Source: Pseudodesulfovibrio nedwellii (GTDB lineage Bacteria; Desulfobacterota; Desulfovibrionia; Desulfovibrionales; Desulfovibrionaceae). From it: DNA of 64,000 nucleotides. The notes beneath the pieces were generated by a model. That model made no database searches. It was not told where the DNA came from and saw nothing but the letters and a program-made list of their open reading frames with translations. The stretch's first letter is position 1, and each line of letters begins with the position of its first letter. Location: contig NZ_AP026709.1 of NCBI RefSeq assembly GCF_027923765.1, positions 739,501 through 803,500 on the forward strand. The letters are read 5' to 3'. The translations under genes were made by a program, and so were the position numbers. Shown in pieces: positions 1 through 7,541 of the stretch.

Positions 1-443
1 AGGAAAAAATATTTCGAAATGGGAAAAGAGCCTTTAAGGGCGTTATAAACGGGACTCACAACTTGGCCCAAAAAAAGAATGCCATTTGTTATACTCCCTT
101 CACTAATAACAACGCTATACCGCAATTGGATGAACCAGCTTATATGTATAAATTAAAATTCTTACGGGCGTTACGGGAAAGGGCTTGTTGCGACATAACA
201 TTCCCCACCGAAGAATTAAAGCGTGTGCATAAAGAAGATGGAAAAATTTGGGCCTGCAAGATGTTTATTCTCATGACGATATGTCATGTTATTTTATGGT
301 TGTCCTCCCCTATTTGGTTTCCTCTTTGCGCTACACGTAAATGGTGGAAATTGACCAACGAATTGCCTAACATGGAAACGGATATGGAATGGAAAGCAGC
401 CATGATAATCCAACGTCCTGAATTATTTTCACGTATCTATTAG
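1..443 (+). CDS. Hypothetical phage protein, 5' end probably outside the window
   Basis: I do not recognise this protein. The frame is open from the window edge; the first plausible internal start is a TTG at 63, giving 126 residues, but no good ribosome site precedes it, so the real start may lie upstream. A hydrophobic stretch around residues 68-90 (rich in I, L, W and F) suggests one membrane segment. It ends at a TAG immediately before a strong hairpin with a T run, so it closes a transcription unit. It faces the leftward nuclease gene. Function unknown. Confidence 0.45.
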   Translation, partial: EKIFRNGKRAFKGVINGTHNLAQKKNAICYTPFTNNNAIPQLDEPAYMYKLKFLRALRERACCDITFPTEELKRVHKEDGKIWACKMFILMTICHVILWLSSPIWFPLCATRKWWKLTNELPNMETDMEWKAAMIIQRPELFSRIY

Positions 444-470
444 CCCCCTCGCCCCGCGGGGGTTTTCTTT
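444..470 (+). terminator. Rho-independent terminator
   Basis: Five C at 444-448 pair with five G at 458-462 and are followed by TTTTCTTT. It sits directly after the stop codon of the rightward gene and just beyond the stop of the leftward nuclease gene, so it separates convergent genes. Confidence 0.75.
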
Positions 471-474
471 TGGA

Positions 475-939
475 CTATTTTCTTCTCCACTCCCAAGGCG
501 GTGTCGGATTCACTGATCCCCACAGCCCAAGGTGCTTGGCCCTAGCGATGGCTTCGTCTTCATCCCACGCCCCGCATATTGGTAGCTTACAATATCGCGA
601 ATAAACCCAAGCCCATCCATGCTCAAGAATCATCTGATTAAGTATCCGCCCATCGCCTAGAAAAACAATGGCCACAGATCGCCCGTATCGATCTTGATCT
701 ATCTCCTTTACGTCAACCACGCGACCAATCGTTGCCTTAACGTAAGCCGTGGCACCAGCCCCACCTTCTTGCTTTCGCTCAGGACAATCGATGCCGTACA
801 ACCGCACACGCTCACGGCCCCCTTCGATCCTTTTCACATGAATGGTATCGCCATCCACTACTCGCTCAACTGTACCGCGCCAAGCATGGACTGGAAGGAC
901 TAAGAAAAACAAAAAACATATGATGTAAAATGTACGCAT
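475..939 (-). CDS. Secreted thermonuclease-like (SNase family) protein
   Basis: A 154-residue protein of the staphylococcal nuclease family, which cleaves nucleic acids with a calcium-dependent active site. Residues 1-19 form a signal peptide ending VHA before WRG. The core shows DGDTIHV (29-35), then RLYGIDCPE, which aligns with the catalytic Arg/Asp/Glu segment of SNase, and DRYGRS, which carries the second catalytic Arg. The length matches a single bare SNase domain. The product is predicted to be exported. It overlaps nothing and follows the 210-residue leftward gene by one base, so the two are probably co-transcribed. In a prophage such genes are usually lysogenic cargo; the role here is inferred. 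Confidence 0.85.
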   Translation of the reverse strand: MRTFYIICFLFFLVLPVHAWRGTVERVVDGDTIHVKRIEGGRERVRLYGIDCPERKQEGGAGATAYVKATIGRVVDVKEIDQDRYGRSVAIVFLGDGRILNQMILEHGWAWVYSRYCKLPICGAWDEDEAIARAKHLGLWGSVNPTPPWEWRRK

Positions 940-940
940 G

Positions 941-1495
941 CTAATTGGCTGGTAATCTACTTGTCACGTCACTATGCCTGTCAAACGTATAGACACTCCC
1001 ATTTATTTGATGGGTGTCGCCAGTAGACTTTGTAATAATACTGTTTGTTCCAAGAGTAAGACGGGCTTTCCCATTATAATTAAAATTCATCATTGGGATC
1101 CTGTCATACGTTGAAAAATCAATTCGATCATCGAAATCTTGATCTTTTAATAAGAGACTGGTCCCCGTGGGCTGGGAACTCATTGAAGCCATGCTTTTAA
1201 ATTCATTCTCTGATTGCACACCTAACTGCAAAGTCCCTCCGCCCCCGGCGTTGTAGAAAAGGTGTACAACTGGCTTACATTTTTCATCTACGATCTCAAC
1301 AGAAGAAGCGTAAATTTTCCTAACAAAAAACTTATTTGCTGACAGTATGTCATAATCAGCATTTATAAGTTTATTACTCTGTTTGGCCATAGCTTCTTGT
1401 GAGCCGGACTGTGACATCCATCCGCCTACAATCCCACCTAAGAAAGAACATACCGCAACAAGAATCACCAATTTAAAAGACTTCAAATTATTCAC
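941..1495 (-). CDS. Hypothetical membrane-anchored prophage protein
   Basis: Not recognised. A GTG at 1495 is preferred over the more upstream ATG at 1573 because AAAGAGG lies five bases before it and because the longer form would overlap the small gene upstream. The 184-residue product starts VNNLKSFK and continues with one N-terminal membrane segment (LVILVAVCSFLGGIVGG), so most of the chain would be outside the membrane or periplasmic. The rest is rich in Ser, Asn and Thr with no motif that I can name. It appears to be co-transcribed with the SNase gene. Confidence 0.6.
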   Translation of the reverse strand: MNNLKSFKLVILVAVCSFLGGIVGGWMSQSGSQEAMAKQSNKLINADYDILSANKFFVRKIYASSVEIVDEKCKPVVHLFYNAGGGGTLQLGVQSENEFKSMASMSSQPTGTSLLLKDQDFDDRIDFSTYDRIPMMNFNYNGKARLTLGTNSIITKSTGDTHQINGSVYTFDRHSDVTSRLPAN

Positions 1496-1532
1496 AACAA
1501 CCTCTTTTAGTTTCCCACTATCCTCTTCAGCA

Positions 1533-1688
1533 TTAACCGATCTTTCTGGCGACCCTCTCCACCTTATCGGCAAGCATCCTTAACAACATTGCCAGTCCCG
1601 GCCTGTGATCTTCATTTAGCTCGACTAATTCTTTGAGAGCTTCGCTTATCGCATATAATTCTACCTGAATATCCACATGATTCTCCAT
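1533..1688 (-). CDS. Small hypothetical protein (51 aa)
   Basis: An open frame from an ATG at 1688 to a TAA at 1533 encodes 51 charged, probably helical residues (MENHVDIQVELYAISEALKE... ending RKIG). It is the first gene of the leftward unit with the membrane protein and the SNase gene, and lies directly left of the operator region. Function unknown. Confidence 0.5.
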   Translation of the reverse strand: MENHVDIQVELYAISEALKELVELNEDHRPGLAMLLRMLADKVERVARKIG

Positions 1689-1771
1689 GTCTTTGGACAC
1701 CCTAACCATGTGAAGCTATATGCAATTTTGATTCATAATATTGTTTACATATTTATTCAGTCAAAACAAAT

Positions 1772-1820
1772 ACCATTTGGTTATTTTAATGTTGACATAA
1801 TTTTAACCAAATGGTTATTC
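1772..1820 (+). promoter_or_regulatory. Candidate phage early promoter flanked by two palindromic operators
   Basis: TTGACA at 1792-1797 is followed 17 bases later by a weak -10 (TTATTC or TATTCT near 1815-1821). Two copies of the palindrome ACCA-N2-TGGT lie at 1772-1781 and 1806-1815; the flanking bases (ATTTGGTTA and TAACCAAAT) extend the match in inverted orientation. The first is just upstream of the -35 and the second overlaps the -10. This arrangement fits repressor control of the rightward early operon. No repressor gene is visible in the window. Confidence 0.5.
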
Positions 1821-1987
1821 TTTCTTCAACACGACGCACCACCAACCCCGAACAGCCTGCGCCACGGCCAGCGAGTAAGGATGACAATGCGAAGTGGACG
1901 CCAAAAGTACCGCAACAGCAAGGCCGGGCAACGAGAGGTCACGCCACGGGAGGGAAAGGCGAGAGGTTGAGGAAAGTTCATTGATAC
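1821..1987 (+). other. Untranslated leader before the tRNA
   Basis: This stretch is rich in G and C, unlike the AT-rich promoter region to its left. It contains only a very short basic open frame (ATG at 1881 or 1887, stop at 1968-1970), which I do not consider convincing. It probably forms the transcribed leader of the early operon ahead of the tRNA. Confidence 0.3.
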
Positions 1988-2078
1988 GGAGGGTAGCACT
2001 CAATGGAGAGTAAGCGGTCTTGAAAACCGTGCCATCGGTGAAGAGCCGATGGGGGTTCAATTCCTCTACCCTCCTCCA
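1988..2078 (+). tRNA. tRNA-Ser (anticodon UGA), prophage-encoded
   Basis: The acceptor stem GGAGGGT pairs perfectly with ACCCTCC and is followed by T and an encoded CCA. The anticodon arm is GCGGT-CTTGAAA-ACCGT with anticodon TGA, so it reads UCA codons. A long variable arm (ATCGG/CCGAT) marks it as class II, as expected for serine. The D and T stems contain wobble pairs, and the discriminator base is T rather than the usual G, so the tRNA is divergent. It sits in the leader of the early operon. Confidence 0.8.
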
Positions 2079-2121
2079 TCAAAACATCGAACGACAAAAC
2101 AGCAGGGAAATGAGGACCATC

Positions 2122-2385
2122 ATGGAAAAGACATGCGGCCTTTGCGAACAATTCGAAGGATTACCCGGCACTACCGGCCTCGGCAAGTGTGACGCACTGG
2201 AAGACGAAATCGAACTGAAGCACAGCGTCAAGGTGACGGTCTTTGTCCATGAAACAACCAAGTGCGCCAAGTGCGAACACTTCGACGGCAACGACGAATA
2301 CCGCGACATGCTCAATGCAGAGCTTGCACACGACGAAACAATGGGCCGCACCGCGACCGGACACCCGCACAAAAGCGCAGCGTAA
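2122..2385 (+). CDS. Small Cys-rich phage protein (probable zinc-binding)
   Basis: Start chosen at the ATG at 2122, which has GAGG six bases upstream; a longer reading would run into the tRNA. The 87 residues contain CGLC, a Cys at position 23 and CAKC, consistent with a small metal-binding fold. First protein gene after the tRNA in the rightward early operon. No function assigned. Confidence 0.6.
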   Translation: MEKTCGLCEQFEGLPGTTGLGKCDALEDEIELKHSVKVTVFVHETTKCAKCEHFDGNDEYRDMLNAELAHDETMGRTATGHPHKSAA

Positions 2386-2418
2386 ATTTTGAAGCGAGAG
2401 ACACTAAGGATAAGCAAC

Positions 2419-2913
2419 ATGAAAACCATCGAATTGACAAAAGGGCATGTCGCCGTGGTTGACGACGAAGACTACGACAAGCTCGCTGAACACAAGTGGT
2501 GTTCACGCGAAGATAAGCGCAAAGATGGAAGTATTCGTACTGTTTATGCCGGGCGTAGCAAATGGGAAAAAGGCAAATGTCTTTCAATCATGATGCATCG
2601 AGAAGTAGTTGGTGCTGGACCAGGACAACAGGTCGATCACATCAACGGGAATGGACTCGATAACACTCGCAAAAACCTGCGGTTGTGTACCTGCGAGCAA
2701 AATATGCACAACAGTCGCCGACGTTTATCCAACAGCAGTGGGTTCAAAGGTGTTTCTCGCGATAATAGCGGGAAGAAATGGCAGTCACGCATAGAGGTGT
2801 GCGGAAGGAAAATATACCTTGGAATGTTTGACTCCGCTAAAGAAGCGGCCCGTGCATACGACAAGGCGGCTATGAAGCATCATGGCGAATTCGCTCGCTT
2901 AAACGGTGTGTAA
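2419..2913 (+). CDS. HNH endonuclease with AP2 DNA-binding domain
   Basis: A 164-residue protein with two parts. Residues around 70-95 hold the HNH core (QQVDHINGNGLDNTRKNLRL, then N-HN), and residues 105-164 form an AP2-like domain (SGFKGVSRDNSGKKWQSRI, GMFDSAKEAARAYDKAA). Such HNH-AP2 proteins are free-standing homing-type endonucleases of phages that nick or cut DNA at specific sites. The start at 2419 was chosen because the more upstream in-frame ATG at 2389 adds residues unrelated to the family. It lies between two small Cys-rich genes in the early operon. Confidence 0.85.
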   Translation: MKTIELTKGHVAVVDDEDYDKLAEHKWCSREDKRKDGSIRTVYAGRSKWEKGKCLSIMMHREVVGAGPGQQVDHINGNGLDNTRKNLRLCTCEQNMHNSRRRLSNSSGFKGVSRDNSGKKWQSRIEVCGRKIYLGMFDSAKEAARAYDKAAMKHHGEFARLNGV

Positions 2914-2989
2914 TAAATTTCTGCTTATCCCCACCCCGCCGGTGGTGGCCCCGGAAACCGGCAAGCTTTTAAACAAAGGAGAGAGAACC

Positions 2990-3253
2990 ATGCAAGAGAC
3001 TATGCTTCAAACCATTGATCGAAGAGCCAGAACCAGCGATGGCGACACCGTTTGCGCCCTGTGCGGCAACACTCTCCCCAAAGGAGAGGTCTACACTCAG
3101 GAAACAAATGTCTCTACTGGCACGATGATTGAGCGCGACATATGCGCCAACTGCCAAGGCTCGGATCCACACAACGAATTCGTGAACATAGTGATTGTGA
3201 TCGGCGTGAGCCTCGCTTTCGTCGGGATTCTGGCCTTGGCTTTAGTTGGGTAA
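2990..3253 (+). CDS. Small phage protein with Cys motif and C-terminal membrane segment
   Basis: An 87-residue product starting at the ATG at 2990, eight bases after AAAGGAGAGAG. CALC at residues 22-25 and CANC at residues 52-55 form a treble-clef or zinc-ribbon-like pair, and residues 64-86 are a hydrophobic tail (IVIVIGVSLAFVGILALAL). It is therefore probably a tail-anchored metal-binding protein. Function unknown. Confidence 0.65.
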   Translation: MQETMLQTIDRRARTSDGDTVCALCGNTLPKGEVYTQETNVSTGTMIERDICANCQGSDPHNEFVNIVIVIGVSLAFVGILALALVG

Positions 3254-3270
3254 TTTAAAGGAGAACCCTC

Positions 3271-4191
3271 ATGACTGATATAAAATTAGAAACAACACTC
3301 CCGGCCCTCAAATTTGATTTTGATGGGCTCATGGCAATGGCTAATGGAATAAAAGAAAAATATGAAAAATTGGTTGTCCGTGAAGAAGATGTCAAAGACA
3401 TCAAAAAGGTCATGGCCGACTTGAACAAGACCAAAGACGCCGTAAACGCAGCGCGCAAAGAAGCCGTTAAAAAGGTGTCTGAACCAATCAAGGATTTCGA
3501 GGACAAGATCAAGCAGGTGGTCAAGGTTATCGCTGATACCCGTGAGGTTCTGGCAAGTCAGGTCAAGAAGCATGAGGAGCAGGAACGCCAGGACAAGAAG
3601 CGTGACGTTCAGTTCTTGATCGACGACCTTAAATCCGAACACAATCTCCCTGACCTGATTGTCAAAATTGAACCGTCCTGGCTGAACAAGACCAAGACGT
3701 TAAAATCAATCAAGGCAGAAGTTGAAGCAGTCATCCTTGCACATATGAAGGCCGAACGCGAAGCCGCGCAATTAGAACAGGCCAAACAGGATCGTGCTGT
3801 TGTAATCGAACAACGTTGCGAAATCTGTGAAAAGCAATATGGCGTCGCTATTTCACCCTCTACCTTTGTCAGGTTGAACGATCTTGATATCCCGCTCATC
3901 GAGGTCAATGCGCAGATTGACAACGCTTTCCAAATGAAGGCCGCAACTCAACCCGCCCGGCCACAAGTCCAAGAACCTATGCCAACGCAGGTGGCTACGC
4001 CTGTACAACAAGAATCACCGGCTATTCCCACTTCCCCTATGCCTCCGGTTCCTCCGATGGCTCAGAAATGCATCTGCGTCGAAATCCATTACGCCCCAAA
4101 CAAAGAACAGGCCGTGGAAACCGCGTTGCGTGACCTCCAAAAGATTTGCACCTCAGTCCGCCTTGTAAACGACGTCCGTACAGCGGCGTAA
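3271..4191 (+). CDS. DUF1351-like phage protein
   Basis: A 306-residue protein with a strong ribosome site (AAAGGAG). The N-terminal two thirds are highly charged and helical (EKYEKLVVREEDVKDIKKVMADLNKTKDAVNAAR...), typical of the DUF1351 family found in phage recombination modules next to single-strand annealing proteins. A Pro/Gln-rich linker (about residues 230-262) leads to a short C-terminal domain beginning KCICVEIHYAP. Its position directly before the 346-residue gene supports a role in phage DNA recombination or replication, but no activity has been shown for the family as far as I know. Confidence 0.7.
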   Translation: MTDIKLETTLPALKFDFDGLMAMANGIKEKYEKLVVREEDVKDIKKVMADLNKTKDAVNAARKEAVKKVSEPIKDFEDKIKQVVKVIADTREVLASQVKKHEEQERQDKKRDVQFLIDDLKSEHNLPDLIVKIEPSWLNKTKTLKSIKAEVEAVILAHMKAEREAAQLEQAKQDRAVVIEQRCEICEKQYGVAISPSTFVRLNDLDIPLIEVNAQIDNAFQMKAATQPARPQVQEPMPTQVATPVQQESPAIPTSPMPPVPPMAQKCICVEIHYAPNKEQAVETALRDLQKICTSVRLVNDVRTAA

Positions 4192-4204
4192 GGAGATAAG
4201 GAAA

Positions 4205-5245
4205 ATGCACGGCAACAATCAAGAAATTTGTCTGAGTAATGGGGCTCCTGCCACACAGCAAGGTAATCATGTCTCCACTCTGGAAGACTTCGCCCTTGCC
4301 CCGGAAAGGATCGTCGCTCGCAAACGTATGCTCCATCAAGTCATGGCGTCCGTAATGCAGGAAGGCGAACATTATGGCGTAATTCCCGGCTGCGGCAAGA
4401 AGCCTTCCCTTCTCAAACCCGGCGCGGAAGCCATTTCTTCCACATTCCAGCTTTGTCCCAAGTACGACATTAACAAGGTCGAAATGGGCGATGGACACCG
4501 CGAGTATGAAATCATTTGCAATCTGTACACCCCCGGTGGTGGATTTGTAGGCTCCGGCGTTGGTTCCTGTTCCACAATGGAAGGCAAGTACCGTTTCCGC
4601 ACTGGCGACGGTGAAGTAACAGAAGTCCCTGTCCCAAAGGAATATTGGGATAAACGCGACCTCAAAATCCTCAAACAGACAGCAAATGCAGCCGGACACG
4701 AAGGCGACAAGTTCAACGTAAAAAAGAACGAATCCGGCAAGTGGATGATTTCCACCCATGGAGAGCGCGTTGAACACGACAACCCCGCCGACTATTACAA
4801 CACCGTCCTGAAAATGGGTAAGAAGCGTGCATTCGTGGATGCAGTCCTGACTGCAACTGGCGCGTCAGACATCTTTACTCAAGACATTGAAGAAATGCCC
4901 GAAGTTATCCCCGGTGCTCGCCAAGCGCAGACACGCCCCCAAACACAACAAGGCCAGCAGCAAGGCAACGCCATGGATCAAATGGGTGACATGCCGAACT
5001 GGAGCCAGTCGCAAGGGCAAAACCAAGGCCCAGCACCATTGACCGATGGGCAGAAGCGCAAAATATTCGGCGTATGCAAAGGGAAGAACATCGACCTTGA
5101 CGCTCTCTGCCTCTCTCTGACCGACAATAACAGCTTTGGCAGAAAGATTATGCGCATCACCGACCTGAGCACTCAGGAAGCATCAACAATTATTGATTGG
5201 CTTGACGGTGGAAGTCTCGATTTCCTGTCTCAGCAAGCAGCATAA
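4205..5245 (+). CDS. Phage early protein of a probable recombination/replication module
   Basis: A 346-residue protein whose core reads HYGVIPGCGKKPSLLKPGAEAI, later MGKKRAFVDAVLTATGASDIFTQD. I know this 'PSLLKPGAEKL' type from phage and integrative-element gene sets but not a proven function. A Gln-rich low-complexity linker (about residues 240-275) joins a smaller C-terminal helical domain (PLTDGQKRKIFGVCKGKNID...) that resembles the tail of some phage RecT/Erf-neighbour proteins. It is preceded by AAGGAGATAAGG and sits between DUF1351-like and replication-terminator-like genes. Confidence 0.55.
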   Translation: MHGNNQEICLSNGAPATQQGNHVSTLEDFALAPERIVARKRMLHQVMASVMQEGEHYGVIPGCGKKPSLLKPGAEAISSTFQLCPKYDINKVEMGDGHREYEIICNLYTPGGGFVGSGVGSCSTMEGKYRFRTGDGEVTEVPVPKEYWDKRDLKILKQTANAAGHEGDKFNVKKNESGKWMISTHGERVEHDNPADYYNTVLKMGKKRAFVDAVLTATGASDIFTQDIEEMPEVIPGARQAQTRPQTQQGQQQGNAMDQMGDMPNWSQSQGQNQGPAPLTDGQKRKIFGVCKGKNIDLDALCLSLTDNNSFGRKIMRITDLSTQEASTIIDWLDGGSLDFLSQQAA

Positions 5246-5267
5246 CCACACCCTCAACCCTGTTGAA

Positions 5268-5306
5268 GCGGGCAGGTGGGCTTCCTCTCTCCTGCCCCCT
5301 GCCCGC
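5268..5306 (+). other. Intergenic hairpin without T run
   Basis: GCGGGCAG at 5268-5275 pairs with CTGCCCGC at 5299-5306. It lies between two early genes and ends a few bases before the next ribosome site. The lack of a T run argues against a standard terminator; RNA processing or stability is possible. Confidence 0.5.
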
Positions 5307-5323
5307 ACCCAAGGAGATAATCA

Positions 5324-5737
5324 ATGGCAAAGGACAAGCTTTCACTCGCAACGCTCGGACAGGGAGCAGCCGTCGAACAGTTCGACATAGCCCTGGGCCG
5401 CGCTCTCGAAAATATCTTGGATGTGAACACGGACGGAAAAGCCAAGCGCAAGGTCACGCTTGAAGTGACCCTCAAGCCCAACGCTGACCGAAATATGGCG
5501 AACGTCTCGTACCAGGTGAAATCCAAACTCGCCAACGATGAAGCCATCGACACCACTTTTATGTTTGGCAAAGACGGCAAAGGAAAAGTCAACGCAATGG
5601 AACTCTTTTCCGGCCAGATGCCCGGTCAGGGTCTTTTACCCGGCGTTGATCCCGTAACAGGCGAAGTCCTCGGCGAACAAGAAGAAGACGGCACCGTAAT
5701 TAACTTCAACCGCAAAGAAGGCACCAACAATGATTAA
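5324..5737 (+). CDS. Phage 'replication terminator protein'-like protein
   Basis: A 137-residue protein preceded by AAGGAGATAATCA. The segment VNTDGKAKRKVTLEVTLKPNADR and the following SYQVKSKLAN match the pattern of small phage proteins labelled 'replication terminator protein' in databases; that label has little experimental support. The last eight bases overlap the start of the next gene (ATGATTAAGG junction), indicating translational coupling. Confidence 0.6.
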   Translation: MAKDKLSLATLGQGAAVEQFDIALGRALENILDVNTDGKAKRKVTLEVTLKPNADRNMANVSYQVKSKLANDEAIDTTFMFGKDGKGKVNAMELFSGQMPGQGLLPGVDPVTGEVLGEQEEDGTVINFNRKEGTNND

Positions 5738-6449
5738 GGAAGCAATCGACCGCATACTTGGACTCGCTCGACCGGAAACCGTGAAGGTGGAAGAACGGGA
5801 ATATTCCACTCACTCGTTGACCCCTCTGGAAACTCCTACTCCTGAAACTCTCCACGTCATGTCCCTGACCGGACTTGTCGACTACATCGAAAAGAACGTG
5901 GACGGCTTGGACCATGACAATCTCATGGTCGTGGTTGATGATCCGAACACGGTCAGACTCATTGGCAACACACTTGCCCCGTTTGAAAACCGTGCTTTCC
6001 ACTTAACCTCAAAGTTCACATTTGAGGAATTCCCCTACGAGCGTTTCATGTCTTCCGAAGACTTCAACATCAAAATTCAATCTCTTTTCGTTGACACTCA
6101 TGATCGAGCAGCAGTCCTCAAGCAATCCGCCAGCGTTACCGACGAGGCCGTAGCGACTCTGGCAGACGACGGCGTAACACAGAGCACCCAAGCCAGAACC
6201 GGCATTGCCCGCAAAGAAGAAGTTGCGCTCAAAAACCCGGTGACTCTGGCCCCCTATCGTACTTTCCCCGAAATCGACCAACCGGCATCACCGTTTGTTT
6301 TCCGTATGCGCGGTGCGGCTCGTACCGGATCGGAACCCGGCTTTGCCCTTTTTGAAGCTGACGGCGGGAAATGGCGCAATGATGCCCGAATCACCATCAA
6401 GAAATGGCTGACTAAACATTTACCGGAAGGCGTTGTCGTCCTGGCGTAG
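5730..6449 (+). CDS. DUF2303-like phage protein
   Basis: A 239-residue protein. The C-terminal half contains DDGVTQSTQARTGIARKEEVALKNPV and APYRTFPEIDQPASPFVFRMR, the pattern of the DUF2303 family common in early regions of temperate phages. The start overlaps the upstream stop by eight bases. Molecular function is not known; association with recombination genes here is by position only. Confidence 0.7.
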   Translation: MIKEAIDRILGLARPETVKVEEREYSTHSLTPLETPTPETLHVMSLTGLVDYIEKNVDGLDHDNLMVVVDDPNTVRLIGNTLAPFENRAFHLTSKFTFEEFPYERFMSSEDFNIKIQSLFVDTHDRAAVLKQSASVTDEAVATLADDGVTQSTQARTGIARKEEVALKNPVTLAPYRTFPEIDQPASPFVFRMRGAARTGSEPGFALFEADGGKWRNDARITIKKWLTKHLPEGVVVLA

Positions 6450-6460
6450 CCATCCGCATA

Positions 6461-6483
6461 GGGCGCAAGTCTCGCTTGTGCCC
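6461..6483 (+). other. Intergenic hairpin without T run
   Basis: GGGCGCAAG (6461-6469) pairs with CTTGTGCCC (6475-6483), one G-U pair, loop of five. It follows the stop of the DUF2303-like gene and precedes the next ribosome site. Confidence 0.45.
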
Positions 6484-6514
6484 TTCGGGATGATTGCGAA
6501 CCAGAGGAGACACC

Positions 6515-6721
6515 ATGAACGGACTTCCAAGGACATCGTACAAAGCCAAATCCGAGAAGCTGGAGATTGCCCTTAATCACGCAAGACGACGCGCAGATTG
6601 GGCAGAGAGAGACGCCAAGGTCGCCAAGTATGACCTGGCCGAAGCAAAGAAAAAAATAGCCAGCCTTGAACAGCAATTAAGGCAACAGCAAGACCAATTT
6701 TCATTTGATGGAGTGGCATAA
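6515..6721 (+). CDS. Small coiled-coil phage protein
   Basis: 68 residues from an ATG at 6515 behind AGAGGAGA. It is almost wholly charged and helical, with a heptad-like segment (LAEAKKKIASLEQQLRQQQ), so a short coiled coil is likely. Function unknown. Confidence 0.55.
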   Translation: MNGLPRTSYKAKSEKLEIALNHARRRADWAERDAKVAKYDLAEAKKKIASLEQQLRQQQDQFSFDGVA

Positions 6722-6786
6722 GACATCGCGGACATACAACAATTTTCCCCGGCCTTTGTGATTGGTCGAGGATTCGTAAAATGGTC

Positions 6787-6813
6787 AGGAGGGGCGGATT
6801 GGCTGCCCCTCCT
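6787..6813 (+). other. Intergenic hairpin without T run
   Basis: AGGAGGGGC (6787-6795) pairs perfectly with GCCCCTCCT (6805-6813). As at 5268 and 6461, it lies between early genes just upstream of a ribosome site and has no T run. Confidence 0.5.
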
Positions 6814-6838
6814 ACAACCAAAGAAGAGGGATATTAAA

Positions 6839-7039
6839 ATGAAGATTACCAAAACAGAGAATGGCTACATTCTGGAAGACCCGCAGACCTCAAACGAAGA
6901 ACAGGCCCTCGAACGGTTTGTCGAGAGCCTGCGTGAGGGGAACGAGATTGTGGAAACTAGCAGCCCGTCAAGTGGTTGTTCAGCCACTCGTTCACCCTCT
7001 TCGGCCCAATCCCAGCCCAAGGGAGATGAAGAGCGATAA
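6839..7039 (+). CDS. Small hypothetical phage protein
   Basis: 66 residues from an ATG at 6839 behind AAGAAGAGGG. The first 45 residues (MKITKTENGYILEDPQTSNE...) look like a small acidic protein; the Ser-rich tail overlaps the 3' end of the convergent gene on the other strand by 83 bases. The reading could be real with a dispensable tail. Function unknown. Confidence 0.4.
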   Translation: MKITKTENGYILEDPQTSNEEQALERFVESLREGNEIVETSSPSSGCSATRSPSSAQSQPKGDEER

Positions 7040-7232
7040 TATAGAGGGTGTCGTTTTTGTCCATGCCGCCACTCACATAGTCTCGCACTTCCTCAGCGGT
7101 GGAATTGGTCGAAACCGCATGAGTAGACTCAGTAATTTCGGCATAGCCATCGTAGCTCCGAATGCGTTTAAGAACTTCATTGTAGTCGCGACCAGGGGCT
7201 GAGAGATCGTAGGTAACAAGATAAACGGACAA
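6957..7232 (-). CDS. SinR/Cas2-like small protein, antisense within the early operon
   Basis: A 91-residue protein starting MSVYLVTYDLSAPGRDYNEVLKRIRSY, with ITESTHAVSTNSTAEEVRDYV further on. This resembles the database 'SinR family' of small ferredoxin-like-fold proteins that look distantly like Cas2/VapD RNases; it is not the Bacillus sporulation repressor SinR. No cas1 or CRISPR repeats are near. It runs against the early operon and its 3' end overlaps the rightward 66-residue gene. It may be a small toxin-like RNase or a regulator; this is inference. Confidence 0.65.
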   Translation of the reverse strand: MSVYLVTYDLSAPGRDYNEVLKRIRSYDGYAEITESTHAVSTNSTAEEVRDYVSGGMDKNDTLYIIALHLPWAGIGPKRVNEWLNNHLTGC

Positions 7233-7341
7233 AGGGATACTCCTTCTGATTAAAGGTTAACTAAATGTATTTCGTTTTCCCGATATCAGAAGGAATCCCA
7301 AAAGGAAATCCGATAACAATATTTGATGGAGTCAGTGAGTC

Positions 7342-7530
7342 ATGATTTTTTTGAAGAGCTTACTTCTGTTCATAGCTGCCCTTCACTGCATTGCCTCTTT
7401 TCTGGCTGGATGGGGTGTTGGTGTTGAACACGGATTCTCTAAAGAGATTTATGCCCTTCTCATTTTCGTAGCCACCGCATTTGTCGGGACGGTCTGGGCG
7501 TTTATCTCGAACGAACGCAACAACTTTTGA
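7342..7530 (+). CDS. Small membrane protein
   Basis: 62 residues with two hydrophobic segments (residues 4-26 and 38-57). The gene ends four bases into the region of the next gene's ribosome site. Possibly a phage inner-membrane protein; no holin-specific features are visible. Confidence 0.5.
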   Translation: MIFLKSLLLFIAALHCIASFLAGWGVGVEHGFSKEIYALLIFVATAFVGTVWAFISNERNNF

Positions 7531-7541
7531 GAGGTAGTACG

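Noticed and set aside
1961-1980. GAGGAAAG resembling a conserved RNase P RNA segment
   Set aside because: The surrounding bases do not follow RNase P conserved regions; it is a chance match in the leader.
2020-2121. N-terminal extension of the Cys-rich gene from 2020
   Set aside because: It runs through the tRNA at 1988-2078; the ATG at 2122 has its own ribosome site.
4037-4777. 246-codon minus-strand open frame
   Set aside because: It lies antisense to the DUF1351-like and 346-residue genes, which have strong ribosome sites; it is a shadow.
6957-7232. Reading the Cas2-like gene as part of a CRISPR-Cas locus
   Set aside because: No cas1 and no regularly spaced repeats anywhere in the window.
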